The position numbers were made by a program, and so were the translations under genes. A DNA stretch of 24,548 nt from Verrucomicrobiales bacterium (GTDB lineage: Bacteria > Verrucomicrobiota > Verrucomicrobiia > Verrucomicrobiales > V1-33): the NCBI GenBank assembly GCA_028293305.1, contig JAQGPD010000112.1, forward strand, positions 1-24,548, in the 5' to 3' direction. Below the pieces are notes generated by a model. That model was not told the origin of the DNA. It made no database searches and saw nothing but the letters and a program-made list of their open reading frames with translations. Numbering within the stretch: position 1 is the first letter of the stretch; the number at the start of each line of letters is the position of its first letter. This document shows, one piece after another, positions 1 to 10,300 of this stretch.

Positions 1-790
1 GTGGAAGCGTTCGAGTTTTCCGTTGGACTGGGGATAGTAGGGGCTGGTCATGACGTGGCTGGCCTGCCACTGGGCGATGAAGGCTTTGAACTCCCGGCTT
101 TTGAACTGGGAGCCCTGGTCGCAGTCGACCGCAGGGAGACAGCCAGCCACTATTTCCTAAAAAATGCTGGCAAATGATGCGGGGCCTGGCTTTGGGGTGC
201 GCTTCGCGGGCTTTTTGGATGACGATTTCGGCATCCATTTCCCGCATGGCGGGCCGGATGTCCCATGCCAGGATGGCGCGGGAACAACCGTCGAGCACGG
301 CACAGAGGAAGTAAAAGGTGCCGCCGATATTCAGATAGGAGAAGTCGGTGTGCCAGTGCTCGTGCGGGGCCAGGGGCTGGATGAAGCCGGTGCCTTTTTT
401 CGAGGGCTGGCCTTTGGCATGGCCGATCAGTCCGGCCCTTTTAAGCACCCGGTAGGTTGTTGCCGGGGCCACGGCGGCCACGTCCGCATCCAGCATCATG
501 AAGGTCAGGCTGCGGTAGCCTTCCAGTGGGTGCTGGATGGCATAGCTGATCATGGCCTCCTTTTCCCAGGGCTCCAGCCAGTGATCGCGCGGCACCTGGG
601 CGTTGTGCTCATTGACCTTGCCATAGCGTCCGCGCCACCGGGCGAACTTCCGGGGGCAGAGTTCCAGCCAGGGCAGGAGGCGGGAAAAAGGCAGTTTGGT
701 GAGGGTGTTCATACGCTTGAGGAAGTCCACCACGGCATCGCGTTGGTCAGGGGGAGTCCACTGCTCCTTCAGTCCTCCCCAAGTTCTTTT
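1..790 (-). pseudogene. IS3-family transposase OrfB (DDE integrase), interrupted and partial
   Basis: Reading the minus strand after the A7G run gives a typical IS3 OrfB: a start region with DAVVDFLKRMNTLTKLPFSR, then SRLLPWLELCPRKFARWRG, and the rve core. The first catalytic Asp is in HTDFSYLN, the second in CDQGSQF and the Glu in GKLERFH, 36 residues after the second Asp (DD35E). The frame is broken between the first and second Asp. About 49 extra nucleotides (121-169) separate PKARPRII from CDQGSQF, and 49 is not a multiple of three. The 3' end is outside the window. No active transposase can be made from this copy unless the frame is restored. An internal ATG at 712 exists, but fusion through frameshifting is the family norm. 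Confidence 0.75.
121..169 (-). repeat. About 49-nt extra segment within orfB, with a short inverted repeat
   Basis: The segment separates two halves of the OrfB catalytic core that should be adjacent. It is flanked by a repeated TGC on the minus strand. It overlaps a hairpin whose arms, GCCAGC (142-147) and GCTGGC (166-171), enclose an AT-rich 18-nt loop. It could be a decayed small insertion or a local duplication or rearrangement. No known element was recognised. Confidence 0.45.
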
Positions 791-793
791 TTT
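786..793 (-). promoter_or_regulatory. Probable programmed -1 frameshift site of the IS (A7G)
   Basis: On the minus strand the codons ACA AAA AAA G place a slippery A-AAA-AAA heptamer in the frame of the OrfA coiled-coil tail, 15 nt before its stop codon. A -1 slip here leads directly into the OrfB frame (RTWGGLKEQW and onward). This is the known mechanism for making OrfAB in the IS3 family. Slippage itself is inferred. Confidence 0.6.
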
Positions 794-812
794 GTGCGGA
801 CCAGCTCTTCGG

Positions 813-1121
813 TCACCGCGGCGATGACTTCGTCTTTTTTCCTGAGCCGGCCTCAAGGTGTTCTATTTTGGCCGTGCCAGGATCCACTTTACGGGAGCGG
901 GGAGAACGGTCAAAAGCCGCCGCTCCGTTTTCGAAGAAGGTTTTCTGCCATTGGTAGAAGAGGGTGGGATGGATCTGGTGCTTGTCGCAGATGGAGGAGA
1001 TGGCCTGCCCCTCGACAAGGTGCAGGCGCAGCAGCCGCACCTTCTCCTCAGCAGAATGTTGACGGCGGAGCCGGGCAGCGGGGTCCGGATTTGGTGTTTG
1101 GTTTGGATCTGGGTGTTTCAT
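813..1121 (-). CDS. IS3-family transposase OrfA, frame altered near its end
   Basis: This 102-residue product begins with a short polar leader. It continues with a helix-turn-helix of the IS3 OrfA type (residues about 21-70, with the signature SAEEKVRLLRLHLVEGQAIS and a downstream LFYQWQKTFF), which binds the IS ends. The last residues are not typical. From about 850 the neighbouring frame instead reads RKKDEVIAAVTEELVRTKK and ends at a TGA at 769-771, which is the coiled-coil tail expected of OrfA. One base therefore seems to be missing near 850, or the run AAAAAAG at 834-840 is used to change frame. The ATG at 1121 is the only sensible start. The protein would work only together with OrfB, as an OrfAB fusion. 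Confidence 0.75.
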   Translation of the reverse strand: MKHPDPNQTPNPDPAARLRRQHSAEEKVRLLRLHLVEGQAISSICDKHQIHPTLFYQWQKTFFENGAAAFDRSPRSRKVDPGTAKIEHLEAGSGKKTKSSPR

Positions 1122-1177
1122 GGCTGGATTGGATTTCCAGCCGCAGCTTACCCCATCAGGTCAAATTGGACATTTCA

Positions 1178-1343
1178 TCCGGGCCAAAACATTACGGAGT
1201 TTTGCATTTTAACCAAGCGGTCCGCCGCATCCCAAGTGGAGGTCAAACGGCCATCAGTAAGGAAATTGCCATTCGGCATCGTAGGTGGGCGATTGGACGG
1301 AAGTCGAAATATTGCTTCCGTTCATCGTGATGGTGGGGCCGTC
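1178..1343 (-). pseudogene. YD-repeat (RHS-type) gene remnant, frameshifted
   Basis: The minus strand between the giant exoprotein gene and the IS reads GPTITMNGSNISTSVQSPTY, then DAE. After skipping one base it reads GNFLTDGRLTSTWDAADRLV and KM. This is the canonical YD-repeat pattern (YDADGN...DGR...WDAxxRL) of RHS/teneurin-like wall proteins. An extra A in GATGCCGAATGGC explains the frame change, since GATGCCGATGGC would give DADG. The reading ends where the IS begins, so the IS probably inserted into or deleted part of such a gene. No start or further repeats are present. It is a relic, not a working gene. The 189-nt gap 1178-1366 holds nothing else I can identify, and no clear terminator follows the exoprotein gene. 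Confidence 0.65.
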
Positions 1344-1366
1344 CGGGTGGGGAAGAATCGGAAGCG

Positions 1367-4300
1367 TTATGGATTGGACGGAGGGGCGGCGGATGGGGCG
1401 GGTTCGGAAGAGGCGGCGGGGGGGGAGTCGTTGGTTTGCTCCTGGGCCTCCTGTTGTTGGCGGCGGCGGCGTTTTTCCTCCTCGTCGGCGGACTCCGGCA
1501 GGGGGGCGGTTTCCGGTTCGGATTCGCCTCCGCCGTAGCCCAGCACTTCGACGGTGACGTCGGAGACGGGGACTTCGGCGGGACCTTTTTGTTGGTTCGC
1601 GGCGCTGGCGGCCTGGGCGGCATCGGAGGCCTGGTTTTTGCTGGCGGTTGGCGGGGGGGCGGGAGCGGGGGTGCTGACGGCGGGGGCGACTGGAGCGGCG
1701 GCCGGGGTGCCCGCGCTGCTTCCGGCGACGGCGATATTTCCGGCATTCAAAACTTGTGAGGCGGCGATGGTCAGGTTCCCCGAGGATCGGATCCCCGCGT
1801 CCCCGGCATCCACGGCGCCCACGGGAGCTATCAAATCGACATCGCCCGGAGCGACGCCATCGACCGTGGCCAAAACGCCGATGCCGCCACCAGTGGCCAA
1901 GCCTGCAAGGTCGGTCCGGACATCGGCACTGTTGGAGTCGATCAGCACCCGCGTCGGAGGCGCGCTGACCACGGTCTTGGCCGCGGAGCCGGCCGCGATA
2001 TCACCGGTGGAGGACCAGATGGTGATATTGCCACCGCGCAAGGTGAAGATACGCGCCTGGCCCAGACTGACGCTGTCGTTGGTGAAGATGGAGACGGATC
2101 CACCGGTTTCCGTGACAATGCCGGGAGGGGCCAGGGGATTGCCGAAAATCTGCGAGGCCATGCTCAATCCACCGCCGGGAGCGGCGATGGAAATGGCTCC
2201 GCCACTGGACGTGCGGATGTCACGCGAGCGTCCCAGAATATTGGCTTCGCCGGTTCCGGCCGTTCCGTATAACAAGTCGATGGCGGCATATCCATCGGCA
2301 TAGGATCCTGTCAGGGCGGCATCGCGGCCACTCTTCTTCAGCACATCGAAGAACACTTCCAAAGCCACGATGGCTTTCTGTTCGTCGGTCAATTCGCCGC
2401 TGGAGGACGCTCCCAGTTTTTTCAGATAGGCGGACTCGGCCGTGGATCCCGTGGCCGCGTATTGCGCGGTGAAGGCTTCGATGTCCAGGCTGCTGCGGCT
2501 GAGTCCCAAGGCTGCTCCCGCCCCGTCCGCGCCACCGACGCCGGCCATGACGATCAAATCCGCGCCGGTGCCAGGAAGGAAAGGATTCCTGAAATTCCCG
2601 ATGCTGGCAATGCCCGTGCCGGTGCCGTCGGTGAAGTTGGCTCCCACGCCGAGGTCGATTTTGCCACCCGCCAAAACCTCGAGCACGCCAGGTCCGTTGA
2701 TCTGGATATCGCCGGCATTGGCATTGGTGCTGCCGCCATCGGAGGTCGGGCGCTGACTGCCCAATAACAGATTCCCCTGCGCCGCGTCGGATGCCTTGGA
2801 ACGCAAGGCCGCGCTTTCATTGAAGGGGATCAGGTCCCGTCCCGCGCTGACCAGCGAGATATCGGATGCGGCGATGTTTTGCAGATAGAGGGAGACATCC
2901 GCCATGTCCCGACCGGCGATGATGCGGGCCGCCTTGGCGGAGAAAATCGTCAGGCCGGAAATGTCCGCGCCGCTGTAGATCAGCGTCGGCGACCGGTCCG
3001 CCAAGTGCAGCAGTCCGGCGGAATGCAGGGCACGCTTTCTGGAAATCGCGGCGGCGGTGCCGGTATAGGAACCGGTTTCATCCAACAGCCCATCGATGGG
3101 AAGTCCCCCGGGAAGGTTGGTCCGGCGCTGTTGGAGCACGCTCGCGCCGGACACGACATTGCCCGCATAAGGGCTCAAAATACCAGGGATCAGAGCCGGG
3201 TCCGCATCGGATAGATTGATCTGGCCGGAGGTGTAGGCATTCACGGAAAGGTTCCCGGAGCGGATGCGGCCCGTGGGTCCGATGCCATTGATGGCACCGT
3301 CCGCCAACAATTCCACGGTTCCCCCGGCGGAGGGCGACAAGGTCACATTGCCGACAATATTGATCTCCCCGCCGAACGCCGTGCTGCGGAGAATGGGCGG
3401 CAACAGGGACGCGGCGGGGCCGAATTCGGATACGCCGGTTTCCACGAGGCGGATCCAGGGCTGGGCATTCGATCCGCGGGTCGTGGGGCTGATGCGGTTA
3501 TCAAACAAATTCTGGCGCGACAGCCAGGCGATCAGGGTCGGCGTGGCGGTCTGGGATTGCGGCAGACTGACGGCATTCCGATGCGTGATATTTCCGCCCA
3601 GGGACACCACATCCAGCGAGCTGTCCGCTCCATAAGTGCTGAAATAAGTCTTATACCAGATTTTGTTATTCAGCCCCTGCGGCAGCAGAAATGTGTTGGC
3701 CACCGGTCCCATCAGGATGTCCTGCCGGGCATTGACGGAAATGGAGCCTTTGCCCAGATAGAAGTTGGTAGGCATCCACGTCAGCGGATGGTAGATCTCC
3801 GGATTCCGGCTGACAATGAGGTCGTTTTGACTGACAGGAATCGATGTCGTGCCCAGAATTCCCAGGGACGGTGAACGCGCCTGATTGGTGGTGACGGCCG
3901 CTCCCGCGGAAAGGGTGGCATTGCCGCGCTCAACGTAATAGGTGCCGCCATCGATGTTCCGGCCCGCCTGCACGCGGATGTCCCCGCCGCCCAACTCGAC
4001 AAATTTGGAGGAGTCCGGAGCCAACGCCGAACCGTCCGCCGCCAGGCCCGCGGCGCGTGCGTTCGTAGGGGCCACGGCATCGGTGTTGATGATATCGTTG
4101 CCCGCGGTCATGCGGATGTTGCCACCGCCGAGGGTGCCTATGCCCTGGAAGAAATTGCTGAAATCAACCCACCATGTCGTGGAGCTGGACGGATCCGCGA
4201 ATTCGAATCCAGTATCCGTTATGCCACTGAAGCCATACTCGCCGGTCTCGGGATTCAAAGCTCCGCGGCGCATCAGCCAGTTGTTGGGAATCTGCCGTGA

Positions 4301-7300
4301 GGTGTCCACGGTCAGAACGCCGCCCACCAAGGTGTAACGCCCGATATTCTGCCCGGCCTGCAGACTGACATTGCCGCCGGCCATGGTCCACGATGGATTG
4401 TAAACCGTCTGGGAGGAACCCAACTCCGGAGTCTGGGGCTGGATGCCGTTTCCGTTCAGGAGGGGAATGCTGAAATCGTTGGGATTGAAGATGGATTCAG
4501 GATTCGCCAGGGCGGCGCCGGCGGTGTAGATGCTGGCAAATTGATTGAGCAGCCTGATGTCGCGTCCGGCATTGATGGTGATATCCCCGGTGCCGGTGCG
4601 GATGACCTGGAACCGGTCCTGCACTGCGGTGGCCGTCTGCGCGGTGGCGCCGGCAACCAGCACGGCATTGTAGTTTTTCCCCAACAGCAACGACCCGCGA
4701 TCGGGGGCCAGCGCGGTCGCGGATAGGACCGCGCCCCCATCGGCGGCGGACAAATCCGCTCCGGCGGTGAGATGATAGGACCACGACTGGGTGTTCACCG
4801 GAAGCAGCGGATTGATATTCATCGCCGTGCCCTGCCACAAGCGTTGGCCGGCATTTCCGGAGGTCGCCGGCGTGAAGCCGTCGCTCAGGGCATTGAAGAA
4901 AATCAGGTCGCCCGGCGCGCGCAGGGTCAGAACGCCCGGCGCGGCTTTGGCACCATAACGGAAGGCGTGGAGACTCCAGTCGGTGGTGTTGGTGGAGGTC
5001 GCGGTGCCCAGCGTCAGGTTCCCTGCCCGGTTGATGATTTCCGCGCCCGGAGCCAAAACCAACAGGGAACCCAATCCCTGAGAATCACTCCCCAGCAAGC
5101 CGGAGACGATGGCCGACTCGTGCGTCATGAAGGCCGTGGCGCGGGTGTTGATGCCGGTTTGCACGGCAGTCGTGATGGTGCCGGCGGTTCCGGAAGCCGT
5201 CAGGTCGGTGAGCTCATATCCTTCCGCCAAAATGCTGGAGGCACCGGTGATCGTCGATGCCAAGGGTCCCATTCCCAGGCCATCATTGCCTGCGCTGCGT
5301 GGGGCCCGCAGGTGCAGGGTGCCGCCGAATTTTCCGTAGAATGCGCTGCTCCCCGGCGTGCCGATCCCGCCCGGCACAAAGGATGCCACTGACAAGTCCA
5401 GGACGGATCCCGCCTGTAGATCCAACAAGGTTCCGGACGGCACGACGCCATTCCGGGAGCTGCCGGATTGCAGGCTGATGCTGCCGCCCTTGCCCGCACT
5501 GTCAAAGTCCGCCGCCGCCACGGTGAGGCGCGCGGATGGTTGCAAAGTCAGGCTGCCATTCGCAGTCAGGGCGATCAAACCTCCGGTCGTGCCCGAGGCA
5601 TCGATGGTGCCGCGCACGGTGATGGAGCCGGCATCGGCGGCCAGCCGGAAGCTGTGCGCGCGGGAGGTGCCGTCCAATACCACATTGCCGGATCGCACCC
5701 GGAACTGGCGCGATTCAAAAAATCCGCCGGCATCCAGCTTGTCGTTCAGATCCGTTAGGCCTGTCCCGGCATTGACGTCGAGGAAGGCCGATCCACTGAG
5801 GCCACCGGCACCCGCCTGACCGCGCAAACTTCCACCGAGCACCACGCTGCCCATCGGCGCGGAGGCGCTGAACAAGCCCGCATTGCCACCACCTGCCTGG
5901 GCTGACACATCCACCAGGCTGCCAGGCAACAAATTCACGGTTCCGGAATCGGAGGTCAGCAGCACCTCCCCGGCATCCGTGTAGCGCACGGCGTCATTGA
6001 ACGCACGCGCCGTCCCGGTCGCGGACAGCAGGCCGCCGACTTCGATATTTCCTGTGAGGGCTTTGACGGAAATGCGGCCGCTGGGCATCACCACACTGGT
6101 CCCCAAATTCACACTGCTGCCCTGCAGCGCGATCTCCGCTCCCAGTCCCCCGGGCGCGACACCGACGCCTGGCGCAACGGCCAGATCCAAAATCCCACCC
6201 GCCCGCAAGGCATGGCTGGCGCCGCTCATCCCGGTGACCACCGGCATGGATCCCCTGACATCATTCTGCGCGGTCAAACTGCCCCGCCCTGACACTATCA
6301 AACCCGAGGCCGCGTCCAGGCGCAGCATGTTGAATTGATCAATCCGCAGATCGCCTGCGCCGAGCATGATGGTGTTGCCGGAAAGAACGAGGTTGCCCGT
6401 CGCGGGGGACACGATCCCGGGAACGGTGGCATTGCCCTGATTATCCAGGACGATGGTCGGCGCACGGAAGCCGAATTCCCCGCCATCCTGACCAAATCCG
6501 CGGATCTGCCCGGCGCTCAGCCGCAACGATCCGGCCACGCCCACCGTCCCGCTGCCGTAGAGATCCAATGAGGTGTAACTGCGCAGATCCAAATCCCGCG
6601 CCCGCTGCTCCAGAGTGGTTAGAGCACCTCCGGATAGCACCAGGCCGGTGCCGGCCGGAACCGGTCCGGGACCGCTCCTGACAAGACTGATCTGCCCACT
6701 GAACAAGTGGATGGTATCCGCCAACAGCGCCGCATCCGGGCTCAGCGAAGTTCCCGATGTGGAGTCCAGCGTGAGGCTTTCGCCCTCCATCCTGACACCC
6801 GCACCCACGGTCAACAGGGGCGCGCCGCCGGGCGTCACACCCAGGCGCGTGGACGTCGCCGCGGGATCCGCGGCCATGCGGACCATCAGTCCATTGCCCG
6901 AACCGGCGGTGGTGGTATTTCCGAAAATCAATGGGTCCAAGCCGCCCTCGACCGATCCGGTGGACACGAGGGAAGCTCCCGGCGCCAGGGTCAGCGCAGT
7001 CTTCGATGTCAGGATGATATCCGTTCCCGAAAGGGCGGTGGCACCATTGTCGAGGATCAGCTTGCCGGTGTTCACCGCCACATTCGCTCCCGCCGCGGAG
7101 TAGGTGCGCACACCGCCTATCAAAAGACTTTCCGCCCCCATCGCATTCAATTGCTCGGCCCTCAATAACAAACTTCCCGCCGGAGCCGATGCCTGCAGAC
7201 CGGCCCCGATATAGATGTCAGCCGCACTGCTGATGTCCACCAATCCGCCACGACCCGCCGCCATCGACTTGGCCGCCACGGTGCCATTCAACAGCATGCT

Positions 7301-10300
7301 TTCCACAGCCTGCAGAACCAGGCGCCCGGAATCCTCCGGCAAGCGGGGCACGCCGGTTTTCAAAGCCGCCGCCGCTTCCTTGAAGAAGGTGTTGGCAAAG
7401 AAATCCTCATACGCCGCGCGCTGGCGCACCACGCTTCCAGGAGCCAGTTCAAACCGCGACTGAACCGAGGATCCGGTGCCGAAATTGGTGGTGTTGAAAC
7501 GATACCCGGAAACCAGTGAGGAACCATCCGGAAGCTGGAACGATCCTATCGGTCCACCACTCAAAGGCGTGACCAGAAACCCTCCCGGCTGCAGGGCATA
7601 CCTCGCTGGAAGCAAGGTGTAGTTGCCGGCAGGCACGCGCCCGTTCCGGGCGAGATAGATCTGGTCACCGACGTTCAACGTGGAATTGATATAACCGGGA
7701 TCATCCCCGAACGCGTCGGTGCGTGTGTTGAAGGGCGCATAAGGATCGTAGGTGGAGTCATACCCGGGGAGGATGGCGTAGGAGCCATTGTTCAATAACA
7801 CATCATCCGGCCCTCCGTTCCCTTCCACCCAGCGGTAGGCATACAAATCGCCGCCGCCGCGGATGTCGATCAGGGATCCGGCTTCCGTGCTCAGATTCCT
7901 GGCCCCTATCAGGATTTTCCGTTCGGGTGGCCCGGTCGCCGTGATGTCCACGCCCGTGGGATCTATCCACGCCTCGCCACCGCTGACATAACCATAGGGA
8001 ATGGTGATGCCGAGCCCGGTGCGTGGATCGACGCCGCTGACCGAGGTCTCGCTTCCAGCGGTCAGGGTCAGCTGCTGGGTCACCGGCAAAGTTGCCAGGG
8101 TGCCGGTCAAAGGGTCCGCGAAGGGAGCCGTTCCGGTGCCATCCCATCCCAACCGGATGGTGCCGAATGGCGCGCGCAGGACTCCGCCCTGGACGATGGT
8201 GTTGGCAAAAAGATTCAGTTCCCCGCCCGCGGACAGCGGCAACGGAGAACCATTTCCGCCGCCCACCACGAGAGTGCCGGGAGAACCCGGAGCGTCATAG
8301 ACGACAATATTGAATCGGCTGGCCGTGGTCGGATAGATCTGTCCCGCCACGAGTTCCAGGCGGCCCGCCGCGTTCAGCGTGCCGTTGCCCCGGATGGCGC
8401 CGCCGCCCGCATTCAGCGTGGTGCGGCCGATTCCCTGCAAGCTCAAGGTTCCGACATCGATCAGATTGGCCCGCGCCACCAACTCGCCGGTTCCCGCGGA
8501 AGGTGTCAGGAAATATTCCGTGCCATTTGTCAGCGTGAACAACAACTGGCGGTCCTCCGCGCGGAGCGGCGGGACGAACGCCTGGCCCAGGGACAGGTAA
8601 TCAGCGGTCAATTCCACCCGGCTGTCCGCACGGATCACCCCGCCTCCCGCCACGCGCAGCGCCCGATCGGCGGTTATCCTGACAGGTCCGCGGAACTCCA
8701 CATTTCCTCCCAGGACCAGGGAATCAAAACCGCCCGAGGCAAACCGGTCGGCGGCAAAATAACCCATTCCCGCCAATGGCGTGCCCGATGCATCACGCAC
8801 CGGCTGACCGATGGGCGACTGACCGCGATTCCATCCCGGGGGAATAACAAGACCGCCTTGCGTGACCACCAGATTGGTCTCCGCGCTGTTGGCGGCCTGG
8901 AATCTTCCGGAGGTGACGGACAAAGTGCCGCCCAGGGCCGACTCGCCGCCGGCTTTGCCGCGCAGTTCCGCATCGGAGAATAACATCTGTCCGCCGGTCA
9001 GGGTGATGGAGCCGCCATTGCTGTCCAAATTCGTGCGGATCGACAGACCTTGATAGAGCGGAGAGGTCAGACCGCTGGTCGCCGGCACCAATTGATCCCC
9101 CGGTTTCAGCATGCGGCCGTCGGCGCCGAGGCCCAGTTGATGAGGATGCAGGTCCACCATTCCGGACGTTCCTGACACATCCAGCAGAGCCCCGGATTCC
9201 GCCACGATATTGCCGGAAACACTGATGCTGCCTCCTGGCAGAACCGATCCCACCATGCGTCCAAAGCGGTCCCGCTGCGTGAGGCTCGTCCCCGCCGTGG
9301 ACAGCCTCGCGGTCGGTCCCAGATACACGGTGGTCTGGGCAAACTCCGGCGGAGCGCCGACCTGCGGCAGGCTGTTGGCCCCCACGATGCTGATCCTGCC
9401 GCCCGGCGCTGTGGCGCTGCCTTCAAAGGAAACGGTGTCGCCCCGGAAGGACAGGCTGCCCAGCGCATCCGTCAGAAGCGAGGCCCCGCGTCCGACCACC
9501 ACATCGCCCCGCGTCAATAACAAGTTCGAGAGTTCGTTCCGGACGCCCTTCGCGGTGAAGCTCAAATTCGCCGGCGCACGCAAACCTTCGGGTTTCTGAT
9601 AGGGAACCAGGGCGATGGTCCCGCCCGGTCCGCCGTAGGGCATCGCCACGTAGCCCAGCACTTTGGGCGCGATCCGGGTGCCGGGGGCGATGTAAATTCC
9701 TGGCAGATATTCCTCGTCCTCCACCGTCTGGCCCAGACCTGTCAGGTTGAAGGTGGAAAATCCACCCTGATTGAAAAAGTCCGGCGACAGCGACAACGAC
9801 GCGGGACTGAGCGGGGAACCGCCAATCTGGATCAATTGCGCCTGCAACGACAAGGTGCCTCCCGTGGTCGTTCCGGAAAAACCCTTGAGCAGACCGCCTA
9901 ACCTCAAAGTCCCGCCATCCACCGCCGCCAGATTCGGATCCTGACCGGCGATGATTTCCAACTTCCCGGCCTTCCCAAAAGTCCGCTCGCCGCGCGGGCC
10001 GAACTCGACCCCTCCTGACACATCCATCAAACTTCCCGGAGCAAGGTCAGCCGACCATGCCTTGATGCTGATCGTGCCGCCGTCCAGCACCCGGGGGCTC
10101 TGGGAAAGCGTGGGACTGGCCGGCCGGTTGTCCACGATCAATCCCGCCGTGTCCACCACGGCGCCACCGCCCAAAATGAAACGCCCACGGTCCTCCTCGG
10201 GAACCGGAATATTGATAGCGCCCGAGGCTTTCAGGGAAGCCACCAGACTTGGAGGCAGCTTGAAAACGTTCACATTGATCGCTCCGCCCGGCGCTTTCAA

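Larger units (their letters stand above)
1..1177 (-). mobile_element. IS3-family insertion sequence, left part cut by window edge
   Basis: A two-frame IS3-type transposase is readable on the minus strand: orfA with a helix-turn-helix, then orfB with a DDE integrase core. The inside end beyond orfA is placed at about 1177 because the minus strand there begins TGAAATGTCCAATTTGACC, which fits the 5'-TG...CA-3' ends of this family and coincides with the point where a YD-repeat reading frame stops. The opposite end lies outside the window, so inverted repeats and a target duplication could not be compared. The copy looks damaged: orfA loses frame near 850 and orfB carries about 49 extra nucleotides. 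It is probably inactive. The exact IS group within IS3 was not assigned. Confidence 0.8.

Noticed and set aside
164..1330. Plus-strand 388-codon open frame over the IS
   Set aside because: It is antisense to recognisable orfA and orfB; its composition is not protein-like and it spans both the IS boundary and the YD remnant.
1243..1746. Pro/Arg-rich minus-strand frame near the exoprotein end
   Set aside because: It is an out-of-frame reading of the low-complexity tail of the exoprotein; only its last part touches the YD remnant, in the wrong frame.
1538..1760. CdiA-like toxin domain at the exoprotein C-terminus
   Set aside because: The tail is Pro/Ala and Glu/Arg low complexity, with no VENN-type motif, globular toxin domain or immunity gene after it.
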